The notes under the pieces were generated by a model. That model worked only from the letters and a program-made list of their open reading frames with translations. It did no database searches and was not told the origin of the DNA. From positions 1-62,196 of the forward strand of contig NZ_CAMLIG010000023.1 in the NCBI RefSeq assembly GCF_946480185.1: a DNA stretch of 62,196 nt, in the 5' to 3' direction. A program made the position numbers and the translations under genes. Origin of the DNA: an uncultured Pedobacter sp. (GTDB taxonomy: Bacteria > Bacteroidota > Bacteroidia > Sphingobacteriales > Sphingobacteriaceae). Of this stretch, positions 36,437-46,502 are shown one piece after another; the first letter of the stretch is position 1; every line of letters starts with the position of its first letter.

Positions 36437-37933
36437 ATGAGAAAACTAAAATATACAGCTTTACTTTTGGTGGTGTTATTTACGGCATCATCCTGTAATA
36501 AATGGCTTGATTTAAAGCCCGAAGACGGTATTATCAGGCAAAATTATTGGGAAACTAAAGAACAGTTGAATGCAGCGGTAGTTGGTTGTTATTCTTCTTT
36601 ACAAAACCCCGACCTGCTAAAACAGCTGTTTAGATGGGGCGAAATGAGAGGCGATATGGTTAACCCTTCTTTAGTAGGCTCCATAGACGATATAAATATT
36701 AAGGAAGGCAATATTCTTTCTTCTAACACCATTACAGATTGGTCCGATGTTTACCAAACCATCAACTATTGTAATACCGTTTTACAATTTGGACCTACTG
36801 TAACAGCAAAGGATAATACTTTAACACCCATACAGCTAAATGCTTACTTAGGCGAAGCGCATGCCATAAGAGGTTTAATGTATTTTTACCTGTTAAGAGC
36901 CTTTGGCGAAGTTCCTTTGCAGCTTACAGCAACAGCTAGTGATGCTTCATTGCAACAGCTTGAAAAAAGTTCAAAAGAAGAGGTGAACAAGGTAATTATT
37001 GATGATTTAAAATTTGCGGAGACAAGTGTGCCGGTAAATTACGGATCAGTTTTAAATGACAAAGGCAGAATTACCAAGTATGCGGTTTATGCAATGCTTG
37101 CCGATGTTTACTTATGGAATGATGATTATGAGGATTGTATTACCTATTGCCAAAAGGTGGAAGACTCAAACCAATACGCCTTATTTCAAGCAACTAGCCA
37201 GCAATCATTTTTTAATACCGTAATCAGAAATGGTAATTCTGTAGAGGGTATTTTTGAGCTGCAGTTTGACAGTCAAAAGCAAAACCCAGCTTATGGTCTT
37301 TTTGCAGCGAGCAACAGACCCTATGTTATTGGAGACAAGGTGACAGACTATTATGGAATTGATGATGTTGACCCTTTAAATAAGGATTATAGGGGTGATG
37401 GATGCTCTATTAAAGCTGATGACCAGTCCATTGCAAAATCGGCCGGTATATACAGCGGTTCTGATTTTAAACTAGTAGATAATTCAAACTCAACGGCTAA
37501 CTGGCTTTTTTACCGTTATTCGGATGTTTTATTAATGAAAGCAGAAGCTTTAGCATGGTCAGATAGGCCAAATAGCGGAACAGATGCTTTGGCATTGATA
37601 GATAGGGTAAGAAAAAGAGCTAACGCATTGGCGTTTACAGAGGAAGCGCCTTCGGACACCAGCCCAGAAGATATAACTGCTTATATATTAAGAGAACGTT
37701 CAAGAGAATTTGCTTATGAAGGAAAGCGTTGGTTTGATATGTTAAGAATTGCCAAAAGAAACAATTATCAACAGCTTGATTTAATGCTTGATATTATAGC
37801 AGAAGCGGCGCCATCCGATCGTCAACAGTCGATCATAGGGAAATACAGAGATGTGCGTAGCCACTACTTCCCAATAGGCGAGAAGGAATTACAGGCTGAT
37901 CATAAATTGGTGCAAAATCCATATTATCAATAA
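36437..37933 (+). CDS. SusD/RagB-like glycan-binding lipoprotein (pair 1)
   Basis: The 498-residue product has a lipobox (LLVVLFTASSCNKW), the family start DGIIRQNYWETKEQLNAAVV, and TPR-like helices (LNAYLGEAHAIRGLMYFYLL, then RITKYAVYAMLADVYLWNDD). The conserved C-terminal SusD part is YILRERSREFAYEGKRWFDML and HYFPIGEKELQ. It acts as the hinged lid of the SusC transporter and binds the glycan at the surface. It sits directly between its SusC and two fasciclin genes, all within 25 bp of each other. Confidence 0.93.
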   Translation: MRKLKYTALLLVVLFTASSCNKWLDLKPEDGIIRQNYWETKEQLNAAVVGCYSSLQNPDLLKQLFRWGEMRGDMVNPSLVGSIDDINIKEGNILSSNTITDWSDVYQTINYCNTVLQFGPTVTAKDNTLTPIQLNAYLGEAHAIRGLMYFYLLRAFGEVPLQLTATASDASLQQLEKSSKEEVNKVIIDDLKFAETSVPVNYGSVLNDKGRITKYAVYAMLADVYLWNDDYEDCITYCQKVEDSNQYALFQATSQQSFFNTVIRNGNSVEGIFELQFDSQKQNPAYGLFAASNRPYVIGDKVTDYYGIDDVDPLNKDYRGDGCSIKADDQSIAKSAGIYSGSDFKLVDNSNSTANWLFYRYSDVLLMKAEALAWSDRPNSGTDALALIDRVRKRANALAFTEEAPSDTSPEDITAYILRERSREFAYEGKRWFDMLRIAKRNNYQQLDLMLDIIAEAAPSDRQQSIIGKYRDVRSHYFPIGEKELQADHKLVQNPYYQ

Positions 37934-37956
37934 ATAGAAATTTAAAATCTAAGGAC

Positions 37957-39672
37957 ATGACAAAAAATTTCAAACAATACTGCTTTATCATCGTGGCGAT
38001 GGTATTCAGTGTGGTGGCTTGTAAAAAACAAGCGATGGTTTACACCACAGATAATACTTTAAATATCACCGGTTATTTAGATAGCCAGCCCGAAAACTTC
38101 TCGGAGTTTAGCGAAATCCTGCAAATTACAGGAAATGCAGGTTTTTTAGATGCTTATGGTGCTTACACGCTGTTTGCCCCTAATAATGCGGCAGTTGATG
38201 CATACTTAAAAGATTTGGGTAAAACATCGGTAAAAGATGTGGATTTAGCCACATTAAAAGATTTAGTAAGGATTCACCTGATTGAAGATACCATTTCAAC
38301 CACCGACTTTAAAGATGGTAAATTGCGTACCTTGACTATGTACGGACAGTATCTTACAACGATTGCAAAAAACATCGATGGTTCTACAAAAGTGGTCATC
38401 AATCGTCAGGCTAATTTAGTGCAAGGAAACATATTGGTGGGTAACGGTTTAATCCACGTAATTGACCATGTGCTAATTCCAGCGCAACTTTCGGTATATA
38501 AATTGATCAAGAGCCAGCCAGAAAAGTACTCCTTTTTTACCAAAGCACTAGAGGCCAGTACACTTTCAGATACCTTGGATATTTTACCCGCGAACAACGG
38601 AAATAGATGGTTTACCGTACTGGCGGAAACGGACTCCACATTGATGGCCGCAGGCTATACAAGTGCAGATGATTTAATCACTAAATTAGCTAAAGGCGGA
38701 AATCCATCAGATCCTGCCAATGGGTTACGTAAATTTGTTGAATATCATATTTTACCGGGCATAAAATACCTTTCTGATATAGCTTCTGCGTCATCACACG
38801 TAACATTGGCTCCTACCGAAGTGATTACCACCAAATTGGTGAGCACCCAGGTTTTAGTAAACGATGACGATTTTAACGGAAACCATGAAACAGGCATTAG
38901 CTTGAACAGAAGCAGAAGCGATTATTCTGCTACCAACGGTGTATTGCATACCACAGCACCTTATACGGTAGCAGGAGTTACCTCAACCGGGGATTTGGCG
39001 ATTAAAGTACGGGTGCCGTTTAGGTTATATTGGGAGCTTTCCGATTTTCCTGAGCTGAGGGCTTTACCTGCTTACTTTAGACGAGCGAGCTATACATTTG
39101 GGGGAACTTCTGCAGTATTAGATCAAGGTACAAGTATTTTAAGTGGTATTTATTCAGTGGGAGGGGTTAGAAAAACTGGGTTGTATTATGTTTATAGCTC
39201 ATCAGAAAAAGCCGCGTTTGGGGATTATATCAAAGTGCCTTTGGGTGCGCCAAACCGTGTGGAAAGCTTCACTTTTACGACCCCGCTATTAGTTAAAGGC
39301 AAATATAAAGTATGGGCATGTTATAGGTATTACAAAAAGTCAAGCAATAACAAGGCCTGTGTTATTCAGGCTTCTTTTGACGGAATTCCTATGTTGCGAA
39401 CTTTCGATACCATGGCAAAACGCCCGTCCGGAGACGATGTCGCTCTTGAATCGCAAGGATGGAAACAATACCTGAACGAATCTACTGATAACAATTATAA
39501 TGGTAGGTTATTAGGTACCATTGAATTTGGCTCTACCAAAACCTATCAAATGGAACTTAAATGGGTGAGCGGCGACTCCAGTGATGCTTATATGGATGAG
39601 ATTCAGTTTATCCCTGTAGATCAAGACCAAATACACCCTAGGATAAACCAAGATGGGACACTTGAATTTTAA
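37957..39672 (+). CDS. FAS1-domain lipoprotein with C-terminal beta-sandwich (DUF5108-like)
   Basis: This 571-residue lipoprotein (lipobox VFSVVACKK) has two FAS1 domains at about residues 45-170 (YTLFAPNNAAVDAYLKDLGK, LIHVIDHVLIP) and 180-335 (RWFTVLAETDSTLMAAGYTS, GVLHTTAPYTV). The C-terminal region of about 230 residues is rich in beta strands (GKYKVWACYRYYKKSSNN) and ends TYQMELKWVSGDSSDAYMDE, then IQFIPV. This end resembles galactose-binding-like jelly rolls, in which a final strand (DEIxFIPV) is typical. I infer a surface glycan-binding protein. FAS1 adhesion without glycan binding is the alternative. It follows SusD by 23 bp. Confidence 0.78.
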   Translation: MTKNFKQYCFIIVAMVFSVVACKKQAMVYTTDNTLNITGYLDSQPENFSEFSEILQITGNAGFLDAYGAYTLFAPNNAAVDAYLKDLGKTSVKDVDLATLKDLVRIHLIEDTISTTDFKDGKLRTLTMYGQYLTTIAKNIDGSTKVVINRQANLVQGNILVGNGLIHVIDHVLIPAQLSVYKLIKSQPEKYSFFTKALEASTLSDTLDILPANNGNRWFTVLAETDSTLMAAGYTSADDLITKLAKGGNPSDPANGLRKFVEYHILPGIKYLSDIASASSHVTLAPTEVITTKLVSTQVLVNDDDFNGNHETGISLNRSRSDYSATNGVLHTTAPYTVAGVTSTGDLAIKVRVPFRLYWELSDFPELRALPAYFRRASYTFGGTSAVLDQGTSILSGIYSVGGVRKTGLYYVYSSSEKAAFGDYIKVPLGAPNRVESFTFTTPLLVKGKYKVWACYRYYKKSSNNKACVIQASFDGIPMLRTFDTMAKRPSGDDVALESQGWKQYLNESTDNNYNGRLLGTIEFGSTKTYQMELKWVSGDSSDAYMDEIQFIPVDQDQIHPRINQDGTLEF

Positions 39673-39690
39673 TTTTAAATAAAGCTAAGA

Positions 39691-41199
39691 ATGACTAAGA
39701 TTTTTAAATATTCCTATTATATTTTATTGTGTGCGCTGGTTGCAACCATCAGCTCATGCAATAAATGGGACGACCATAACGTAGCCATTGATGGTTCGTT
39801 AAATAAAAATTTGCTGGAACAAATAAAAGAAAACCCTGATTTAAGCAAGTTTAACGAGTACCTGGTGAAAACCGGCTACGATTCTGTTCTTTCATCATCC
39901 AAAACCTTAACCGTTTGGGCGCCAACCAATGCTGCATTGGCAGCGTTGGACCCGGCAATTGTAAATGATGTGGCACAGTTAAAATTAGTAATTGGTAACC
40001 ATATTGCTAACCTCTCTTATTTTACAACAGAGCCAAATCCGGAAAGTAGGGTAAGAACGCTAAGTAATAAAAATGTTGTTTTTACTGCTAATGCTTACGG
40101 AGAGGCAAACATTGTAAGTTCCAATAAATTGGGAAGCAACGGTGTACTGCATGTTGTTGATATGGCAATTGTTCCTAAATTGAATATTTTGGAATATTTA
40201 AATGCCTCAACCGACGGCAACTTGCAAAAAGCCGAATTTAACAGTTTAAATTATACGGTTAGGGATCCCAGTAAATCGGAAGTTATTGGTTACGACCAAT
40301 CAACCGGACAGCCTATTTATAAAGAGGGCTTAGGTTTGGTAAATAAGAATAAGTACCTAGATAATGTTAATATCGCCAATGAGGATTCCGTTTACACCTA
40401 TATTGTGTTAACCGACGCGGCTTACACCGCAGAAAAAAGCAAATTAACCCCTTACTTTGCTACCGATGATCCCCTACGTACAGATACTTTGGCTAATCGT
40501 AGCGTAATCAACGATTTAGCAATCAGAGGAAGATACGATGCAAACAATCTTCCGGCTCAATTATATTCCTTAAAAGACAGCGTGGTTTATACTTTAGATA
40601 AAAATGCAATTGTAAAAACCTACCAAGCAAGTAACGGTGTAGTTTACGTAATGAACAAGCTGGATTACGATATGGTCAGTAAATTAAAACCTGTTAAAAT
40701 ACAGGGAGAATCTGGTTATACCCTGCAATCTTCAAAAACAGTGACAATTAGGCAACGCAGAAATTCAACAGATATCAACGACCCACTTTACAGAAGTTTC
40801 TTTAGAGATTTATTGATAGAAAACCACGGGGTTGCTAGCTATTGGGTAAAATACCAGCCAGAATTAAAAGCGGCTAAGTACAAAGTTTACTTCAGATCAG
40901 TTCGAGATTTTAACCTAATTCCGGCTGTAGGAAGTACAGATATTGCCCAGTTCAGGATAAAGTTTGCTTTTGGATTGCCTACTGCAACCGATATTCCTTA
41001 TTTCGAAAATGCTGGAGTAGTGAAGAACAGTGATGGAACTTACTCGCCAGATTATAAAGAAGAGTACGCAGGGGAGTACACCGTTACAAAATTCGGTAAG
41101 GTAGATTTTTATATGGTCGCCAATAATATAGCGGCAAATACAGCTACTGCCTCCAACACCTTGTTGTTAGATTATGTAAAATTAGTACCGGTTCCTTAA
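39691..41199 (+). CDS. FAS1-domain lipoprotein with C-terminal beta-sandwich
   Basis: This 502-residue lipoprotein (lipobox LVATISSCNKW) has a FAS1 domain at about residues 40-150 (KTLTVWAPTNAALAALDPAI, NGVLHVVDMAIVP) and a second, less typical one to about residue 335 (YTYIVLTDAAYTAEKSKL, NGVVYVMNKLDY). A beta-rich C-terminal part carries NHGVASYWVKYQPELKAAKY and ends TLLLDYVKLVPVP, the same closing-strand style as its neighbour at 37957. The two are probably diverged duplicates. It lies 18 bp after that gene and 21 bp before the second SusC. Function as a surface glycan-binding protein is inferred from context. Confidence 0.78.
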   Translation: MTKIFKYSYYILLCALVATISSCNKWDDHNVAIDGSLNKNLLEQIKENPDLSKFNEYLVKTGYDSVLSSSKTLTVWAPTNAALAALDPAIVNDVAQLKLVIGNHIANLSYFTTEPNPESRVRTLSNKNVVFTANAYGEANIVSSNKLGSNGVLHVVDMAIVPKLNILEYLNASTDGNLQKAEFNSLNYTVRDPSKSEVIGYDQSTGQPIYKEGLGLVNKNKYLDNVNIANEDSVYTYIVLTDAAYTAEKSKLTPYFATDDPLRTDTLANRSVINDLAIRGRYDANNLPAQLYSLKDSVVYTLDKNAIVKTYQASNGVVYVMNKLDYDMVSKLKPVKIQGESGYTLQSSKTVTIRQRRNSTDINDPLYRSFFRDLLIENHGVASYWVKYQPELKAAKYKVYFRSVRDFNLIPAVGSTDIAQFRIKFAFGLPTATDIPYFENAGVVKNSDGTYSPDYKEEYAGEYTVTKFGKVDFYMVANNIAANTATASNTLLLDYVKLVPVP

Positions 41200-41220
41200 C
41201 AGATAATAAAATATTAGAAT

Positions 41221-44200
41221 ATGCAAATATTTACGCAAGCGTTCAGGTACGTTTTATTACCTGGCTTATTTTTAACCTTTGCTGCAAATCACCTGCAAGC
41301 ACAGGATGTTGATACGGCTCATGTTTCTATCTCGGCAAAAGATTCGGTTGCTTTGTTTAACAAAAAGGCAGACAACATTAGCAAGTTTAAAGTTAAAGGT
41401 GTTGTTAAAGATCTTTCCACTGGGCAACCGCTGGCAGGGGTGAACGTAAGTTTGCCGGGCTACTCGGCGGTAATCAGCAACGATAAAGGGCATTATTCTT
41501 TATCGGTGCCAAATTTTGAGGCAGTAATTACTGTACAGGCACAAGGTTATGCGCCAAAAGAGATCCCTTTAAAAGGAAGAAAAGATGTTGATATTGCGTT
41601 ATTAGATGAAGATTTCAACTCTATTTATAGTCAGGTTATAACTCCATTTGGTAGCGATGTTAAAAATCATGTGCCGTATGCTACAGAAAGCTTTACTGTA
41701 AACGATAATTGGAACAGAGGAACAGAAACCCCTGATTCGTATTTGGAAGGTAAAACAGCAGGAATAGCGGCCACAAAGCGTTCAGGTACGCCGGGTATGG
41801 GGGCAAATATCCGTATCCGCGGATTAAATACACTTAATGCCGGTAGCCAGCCACTATACGTGGTTGATGGGGTAATTTATGACAATACCGAGTTTGGAAG
41901 TTCCTTAACTACGGGTCATTATTACAATCCGTTACAAGATATTGATATCAAGGACATTGATAACATCACGGTTTTAAAAGACGCCTCTGCTTCTATTTAC
42001 GGAACGCGTGGTGCAAATGGGGTGGTGTTAATTAATACCATCAGGGCTAAAGAACAAGCTACAAAAATAGATTTTGCGGCTTATGGCGGATTCAATTTTA
42101 AACCAGAGAATACGCCTGTAATGGATGCCGGGCAATACAAAATTTACTTGGCAGACGTTTTAAAAAGCTCTGGCCTAAGCCAAACGCAGATATCGGCTAA
42201 GCCTTATTTTAATGATAATATGACAGGTAATTCATCTTACTATACTTATCATAACAATACCAATTGGCAAGATGAGGTGATGAAAAACAGTTACAACAGC
42301 AACTATTACCTTAAAGTAACTGGTGGCGATAACATTGCTACCTACGGTTTATCATTGGGTTATTTAAAAAGCCAAGGGATTATCAAGTCAACGGATTTAA
42401 GCCGTTTCCAAACTAGGTTTAATGCCGATTTAAATCTTTCACAAAAAGTAAAAGCCTTTGCAAACCTGGCGTTTACCTCTAACATCCAAAATTTAGCAAA
42501 CCAAGGTTTATCAGCAACTACCAACCCTATTTATGTATCGCAGATCAAATCTCCGTTTTTAAGCACTAATATAATTGATGGTAACGGATTGGTGTCTCCA
42601 AACCTTGCGGATGTTGATGTTTTTGGCCAAAGTAATCCAACTTCTTTAATTCAGAATGCGCAAAACGTCAACAATAATTACCGATTTGCCGGATCTTTTG
42701 GTTTAAATTATCAGTTAAACAAAAGTATCCTGCTGCAATCTGTAGTAGCGGTAACTTTTGATAAAGTGAGAGAAAAGATTTTTATCCCTCAAAAAGGGGT
42801 AGTGGCCGATACTTTATCAAAAGCAGTTGCTTATAACCGTTCTGGTAGTTATGTGTCAAGGTTATATTCATTATATAACGATACCAGGTTAAAATATTCA
42901 AAAGATTTTGGTACCAGAAATCACTTAACAGCAAATGTTGGTTTCCGTTACAACAGTAACAAAAGTGAAACCGATTATGGTTTAGGATATAACTCGGCAA
43001 CGGACGAGTTTGTAAGCGTAACCAGTGGGCAGGCGACACTAAGAAGAGTTGGCGGTTCAAACGGCGATTGGAACTGGTTGAGCATGTATGCCAATGCGGA
43101 TTATAATTACAATAAAAAATATTTCGCTTCTTTTAACGTGGCTATGGATGGTTCTTCCAGATTTGGAAAGCAGGCTGATGGTTTTAAATTTAATGGCAAC
43201 CCTTACGCGGTAATGCCTTCAGTTGGCCTGGCTTGGCTTATTTCATCAGAAGATTTTATGTCGAACGCGACAGCTATCACAAACTTAAAATTAAGAGCTA
43301 GTTACGGTTTAACAGGTAATTACGATATCGGTAATTACAGCGCACAAAAAACCTACATCGGACAAAATTTCTTAGGTGTACAAGGCTTGGTGAGTGGTAA
43401 TATCGGTAACCCAGGTTTACAGTGGGAAACAGTGGCTAAAGCAAACCTAGGTTTAGATGCATCTTTGTTTAAAGAAAGATTAAACCTATCAGTTGATGTT
43501 TATAATAACAAAGCCGATCATTTAATTACCTATGACCCTGTAGTTGCGGCAACAGGCTTTAACTATGTGATTACCAATAACGGTGCAATAAATACCAATG
43601 GTATTGATGTAACAGTTAGCGGAAGGGTAGTTAATAAAGCGGTTAAATGGGACTTATCTTTAAATGTAGCTAAATACAAAAGCGAAGTTAAAAGTGTTCC
43701 TAACGGAAGTATGACCAATGATTACGCCGGTGGAACGTATTTAACTAAAGTAGGACAGTCGCCAAATCAGTTTTACGGTTATAAAACAAGTGGCATTTAT
43801 GCAACTGCTGCAGAAGCAAGCGCAGCAGGCTTGTCTTACAAAGATGCTTACGGAAATTTAGTTGCGTTTGGTGCAGGTGATGTTAAGTTTATGGATATGA
43901 ACAATGATCATGTGATTGATGATGCTGACCGCCAGGTGATCGGTAACCCAAATCCTGACTTTATAGGTGGCATAGGAAATACCTTGTCGTACAAAAAATG
44001 GACTTTTGATGCTTATTTTAATTTTAGCTCTGGAAACGATATTTATAACTATTCCAGACGCCAGTTAGAGTCCATGAACAATTATAATAACCAAACATTA
44101 AGCGTTGTTAACCGTTGGAGAGTTGAGGGGCAACAAACAGATGTACCTAAAGCAAGCTTTGGTGATCCGGCCGGAAACGCAAGATTTTCGGACAGATGGA

Positions 44201-44442
44201 TAGAAAATGGTTCTTTTTTCCGACTAAAAACAGCTTCTGTAGCCTATAACTTCACCTTTAAAAACAGTGCAATTAAGTACGCAAAAATCTATTTAACCGG
44301 AAACAATTTATTTACTGTTACGAAGTATTTAGGTTACGATCCAGAGTTTAGCGCCGGAAACGGACTGTTTACACAAGGAACAGATGTTAACTTGGAGCCA
44401 CAGTACCGTACATTACAGTTAGGCGTTAGGGTAGGTTTATAA
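41221..44442 (+). CDS. SusC-like TonB-dependent transporter (pair 2)
   Basis: The 1073-residue product has a signal peptide ending HLQAQ, then about 30 residues unlike other SusC proteins (DSVALFNKKADNISKFKVK). A carboxypeptidase-like domain (GVVKDLSTGQPLAGVNVSLP) follows, then a linker and a plug with YLEGKTAGIAATKRSGTPGM, IRIRGLNTLNAGSQPLYVVD and ASIYGTRGANGVVLINTIRA. The barrel ends TLQLGVRVGL. It is more diverged from pairs 1 and 3 than expected for recent copies, so it may import a different fragment of the same glycan. Its SusD follows after 8 bp. Confidence 0.92.
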   Translation: MQIFTQAFRYVLLPGLFLTFAANHLQAQDVDTAHVSISAKDSVALFNKKADNISKFKVKGVVKDLSTGQPLAGVNVSLPGYSAVISNDKGHYSLSVPNFEAVITVQAQGYAPKEIPLKGRKDVDIALLDEDFNSIYSQVITPFGSDVKNHVPYATESFTVNDNWNRGTETPDSYLEGKTAGIAATKRSGTPGMGANIRIRGLNTLNAGSQPLYVVDGVIYDNTEFGSSLTTGHYYNPLQDIDIKDIDNITVLKDASASIYGTRGANGVVLINTIRAKEQATKIDFAAYGGFNFKPENTPVMDAGQYKIYLADVLKSSGLSQTQISAKPYFNDNMTGNSSYYTYHNNTNWQDEVMKNSYNSNYYLKVTGGDNIATYGLSLGYLKSQGIIKSTDLSRFQTRFNADLNLSQKVKAFANLAFTSNIQNLANQGLSATTNPIYVSQIKSPFLSTNIIDGNGLVSPNLADVDVFGQSNPTSLIQNAQNVNNNYRFAGSFGLNYQLNKSILLQSVVAVTFDKVREKIFIPQKGVVADTLSKAVAYNRSGSYVSRLYSLYNDTRLKYSKDFGTRNHLTANVGFRYNSNKSETDYGLGYNSATDEFVSVTSGQATLRRVGGSNGDWNWLSMYANADYNYNKKYFASFNVAMDGSSRFGKQADGFKFNGNPYAVMPSVGLAWLISSEDFMSNATAITNLKLRASYGLTGNYDIGNYSAQKTYIGQNFLGVQGLVSGNIGNPGLQWETVAKANLGLDASLFKERLNLSVDVYNNKADHLITYDPVVAATGFNYVITNNGAINTNGIDVTVSGRVVNKAVKWDLSLNVAKYKSEVKSVPNGSMTNDYAGGTYLTKVGQSPNQFYGYKTSGIYATAAEASAAGLSYKDAYGNLVAFGAGDVKFMDMNNDHVIDDADRQVIGNPNPDFIGGIGNTLSYKKWTFDAYFNFSSGNDIYNYSRRQLESMNNYNNQTLSVVNRWRVEGQQTDVPKASFGDPAGNARFSDRWIENGSFFRLKTASVAYNFTFKNSAIKYAKIYLTGNNLFTVTKYLGYDPEFSAGNGLFTQGTDVNLEPQYRTLQLGVRVGL

Positions 44443-44450
44443 TTATAAAG

Positions 44451-46259
44451 ATGTTAAAACAAAGAAATATGAAAAGTGAATTAAAATACTACTCAAAGTA
44501 TATCATCATTGCGGTAGTGTGCGTATCTCTGTTCTCCTGTAAAAAAACATTTGACAAGGATCCGGGCAATGCGCTATCACAAGAACAAGCATACAGAAAC
44601 GTTTATGATGCAGATGCAGCGGTATTAGGGATATACGGCAAGTTTTTAGGTCTTGCCAAGCAATATACAGTGCTTAACGAGGTGCGGGCTGATTTAACTA
44701 CGGTAACGGCAAATGCAGATATAAATTTACGCCAGTTAAATACGCATACAGAAACGGCAAGCAACACTTATGCTAGTCCGCTTCCATTTTATCAGGTAAT
44801 CATGAACTGTAATGATGCCTTGTACAATTTCACCAAAATGCGTAACGAAAACCGTTTAACGGTTGATGAATATCAACAACGCTATTCGGATGTGGGCGCA
44901 ATCAGGTGTTGGTTGTATTTACAGTTAGGCATCCATTGGGGCGCTGTACCTTATGTTACCGACCCCATTGCCAATATTGACGATTTAAAAGACAAAACTA
45001 AATTCGAACGCATTCCGTTTGATCAGCTTTTAGATAAATTGGTGGCTTTTGGTGAATCATTGCCATACAAAGATCAATATCCTGCCGGATCCAGTTTAGA
45101 AACCACTTACGATGGCTATAACATGGATAAGATTTACATTTTTAAGAGAACCATTCTTGGTGATATTAACTTGTGGAAAGGCAACTGGGCTAAGGCAGCC
45201 GAATACTATAATAAAGTGATGAATGCGGCAAGCATTCTTTACCCAGCTATGAATAGTGATCAGTATTATGAGACCTATAAAATTGGGTATGCATCACAAA
45301 TACAAAACGGCGGCTGGGGAACAATCTTTAGCCAACCTATCAATGAACGTTATTCAAACTATGAAAACATTTGGGTGATGCCTTTTGATAAAAACTTTGA
45401 TCCGGTAAATCCTTTCATCAATCTATTTTCTGCGGGCGGGGCTTATTTGTTAAAACCGTCTCAAAAAGCGATAAGCAATTGGTATAACGAAGAAAGTAAT
45501 ACCAATACCCGTGTGGGCGATACTTACCGGGCTAATGGTTCAATAAACTTTAATACTCCAGGTAACGAAGAAATTATTAAATACACCGGTGGGTACAATA
45601 AAAATAGTCCTTTTGAAACCACCGGCAAGTGGATTTTGTACAGAGCCTCTATTTTACATTTACGAATGGCAGAAGCTGCGAATAGAGACAATAGAAGCCA
45701 GTTAGCTTATGCCTTACTTAATGGGGGTATATATGGCACTTTTGATGATCCCACCACGAGCTCAAAAGATGATAACAGAAACGTTACTAATGTTGAGCAA
45801 AGTGAGACTGATATTACATCACCTTACTACCTTGATGGTAGGCAAGGAAATAACCCTGTTTATAGAGCACCATATTACAGAAATAGAGGAATAAGAAATA
45901 GAGTAAGTTTGGCTAAAATTGTAATTGACTCTACTAAATATTTTGATATGAATACACTTCCTACTGTAACAAAAGATGCTAACGGTGTAATTACTTCTTA
46001 CAAAAACAGACCTATCACAGATCAAGCTGGTTTATCATTGTTTATGGAAGATAACATTGTAAAAGAAGAAGCAGAAGAATGTGCTTTTGAAGGTTACCGT
46101 TGGGGAGATTTGCTACGTGTAGCATTGCGAAGAACAGATGACCCCACTTATTTAGCAAGGAAAGTGGCGGCTAAATTCCCTTTAGGTAGTGCAGATTATA
46201 CAACTGTTTATAACAAACTGTTAGATAAAGCCAATTGGTATTTGCCGTTTACTTGGTAA
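44451..46259 (+). CDS. SusD/RagB-like glycan-binding lipoprotein (pair 2)
   Basis: The 602-residue lipoprotein (lipobox CVSLFSCKK) is about 100 residues longer than typical SusD. The helical TPR scaffold is visible (RYSDVGAIRCWLYLQLGIHW, TILGDINLWKGNWAKAAEYY, LYRASILHLRMAEAANRDN), and the C-terminal RagB part is DNIVKEEAEECAFEGYRWGD then LLRVALRR. The extra length lies in loops around residues 280-470. ATG codons exist at 44451 and 44469; the second gives a more usual lipoprotein signal. It is the last gene of the seven-gene operon, followed by repeats and a terminator. Confidence 0.9.
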   Translation: MLKQRNMKSELKYYSKYIIIAVVCVSLFSCKKTFDKDPGNALSQEQAYRNVYDADAAVLGIYGKFLGLAKQYTVLNEVRADLTTVTANADINLRQLNTHTETASNTYASPLPFYQVIMNCNDALYNFTKMRNENRLTVDEYQQRYSDVGAIRCWLYLQLGIHWGAVPYVTDPIANIDDLKDKTKFERIPFDQLLDKLVAFGESLPYKDQYPAGSSLETTYDGYNMDKIYIFKRTILGDINLWKGNWAKAAEYYNKVMNAASILYPAMNSDQYYETYKIGYASQIQNGGWGTIFSQPINERYSNYENIWVMPFDKNFDPVNPFINLFSAGGAYLLKPSQKAISNWYNEESNTNTRVGDTYRANGSINFNTPGNEEIIKYTGGYNKNSPFETTGKWILYRASILHLRMAEAANRDNRSQLAYALLNGGIYGTFDDPTTSSKDDNRNVTNVEQSETDITSPYYLDGRQGNNPVYRAPYYRNRGIRNRVSLAKIVIDSTKYFDMNTLPTVTKDANGVITSYKNRPITDQAGLSLFMEDNIVKEEAEECAFEGYRWGDLLRVALRRTDDPTYLARKVAAKFPLGSADYTTVYNKLLDKANWYLPFTW

Positions 46260-46270
46260 CATCCGATTAT

Positions 46271-46315
46271 TAGGCTGAGCGGAGTCGAAGTATTGTCAGG
46301 CTGAGCGGAGTCGAA
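46271..46315. repeat. Direct pair of the TGAGCGGAGTCGAAG repeat
   Basis: AGGCTGAGCGGAGTCGAAG occurs twice, at about 46271 and 46297, a 26-bp period. The same core forms an inverted pair at 16401-16456. It is a dispersed intergenic repeat of the genome. Confidence 0.85.
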
Positions 46316-46331
46316 GCCCCCAATTTATAAC

Positions 46332-46364
46332 AAAAAGCTACCGAGCATTTCGGTAGCTTTTTTT
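46332..46364 (+). terminator. Rho-independent terminator of the seven-gene operon
   Basis: AAAAAGCTACCGA pairs with TCGGTAGCTTTTT around a short GCATT loop, with a T tract. An almost identical hairpin occurs at 51476. Confidence 0.9.
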
Positions 46365-46390
46365 TGTTTAATCATCTCTGTAATTTCAGC

Positions 46391-46410
46391 ACAGGATGCC
46401 ACAGGTTGCG
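46391..46410 (+). promoter_or_regulatory. Direct-repeat regulator site 3 (upstream of SusCD pair 3)
   Basis: The half-sites ACAGGATGCC and ACAGGTTGCG are 10 bp apart. After 18 bp comes TAGATTTG (46429-46436), a perfect TANNTTTG -7 element. The SusC ATG is 92 bp beyond the site. This is the best example in the locus. Confidence 0.85.
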
Positions 46411-46502
46411 CTTTCTGTTGAGGTTTTATAGATTTGTTTATCACCTCCAGTAATATAAATCAAGGAGTGATATAGACCAATTAACCAACTAAATTAATCA
46501 TT

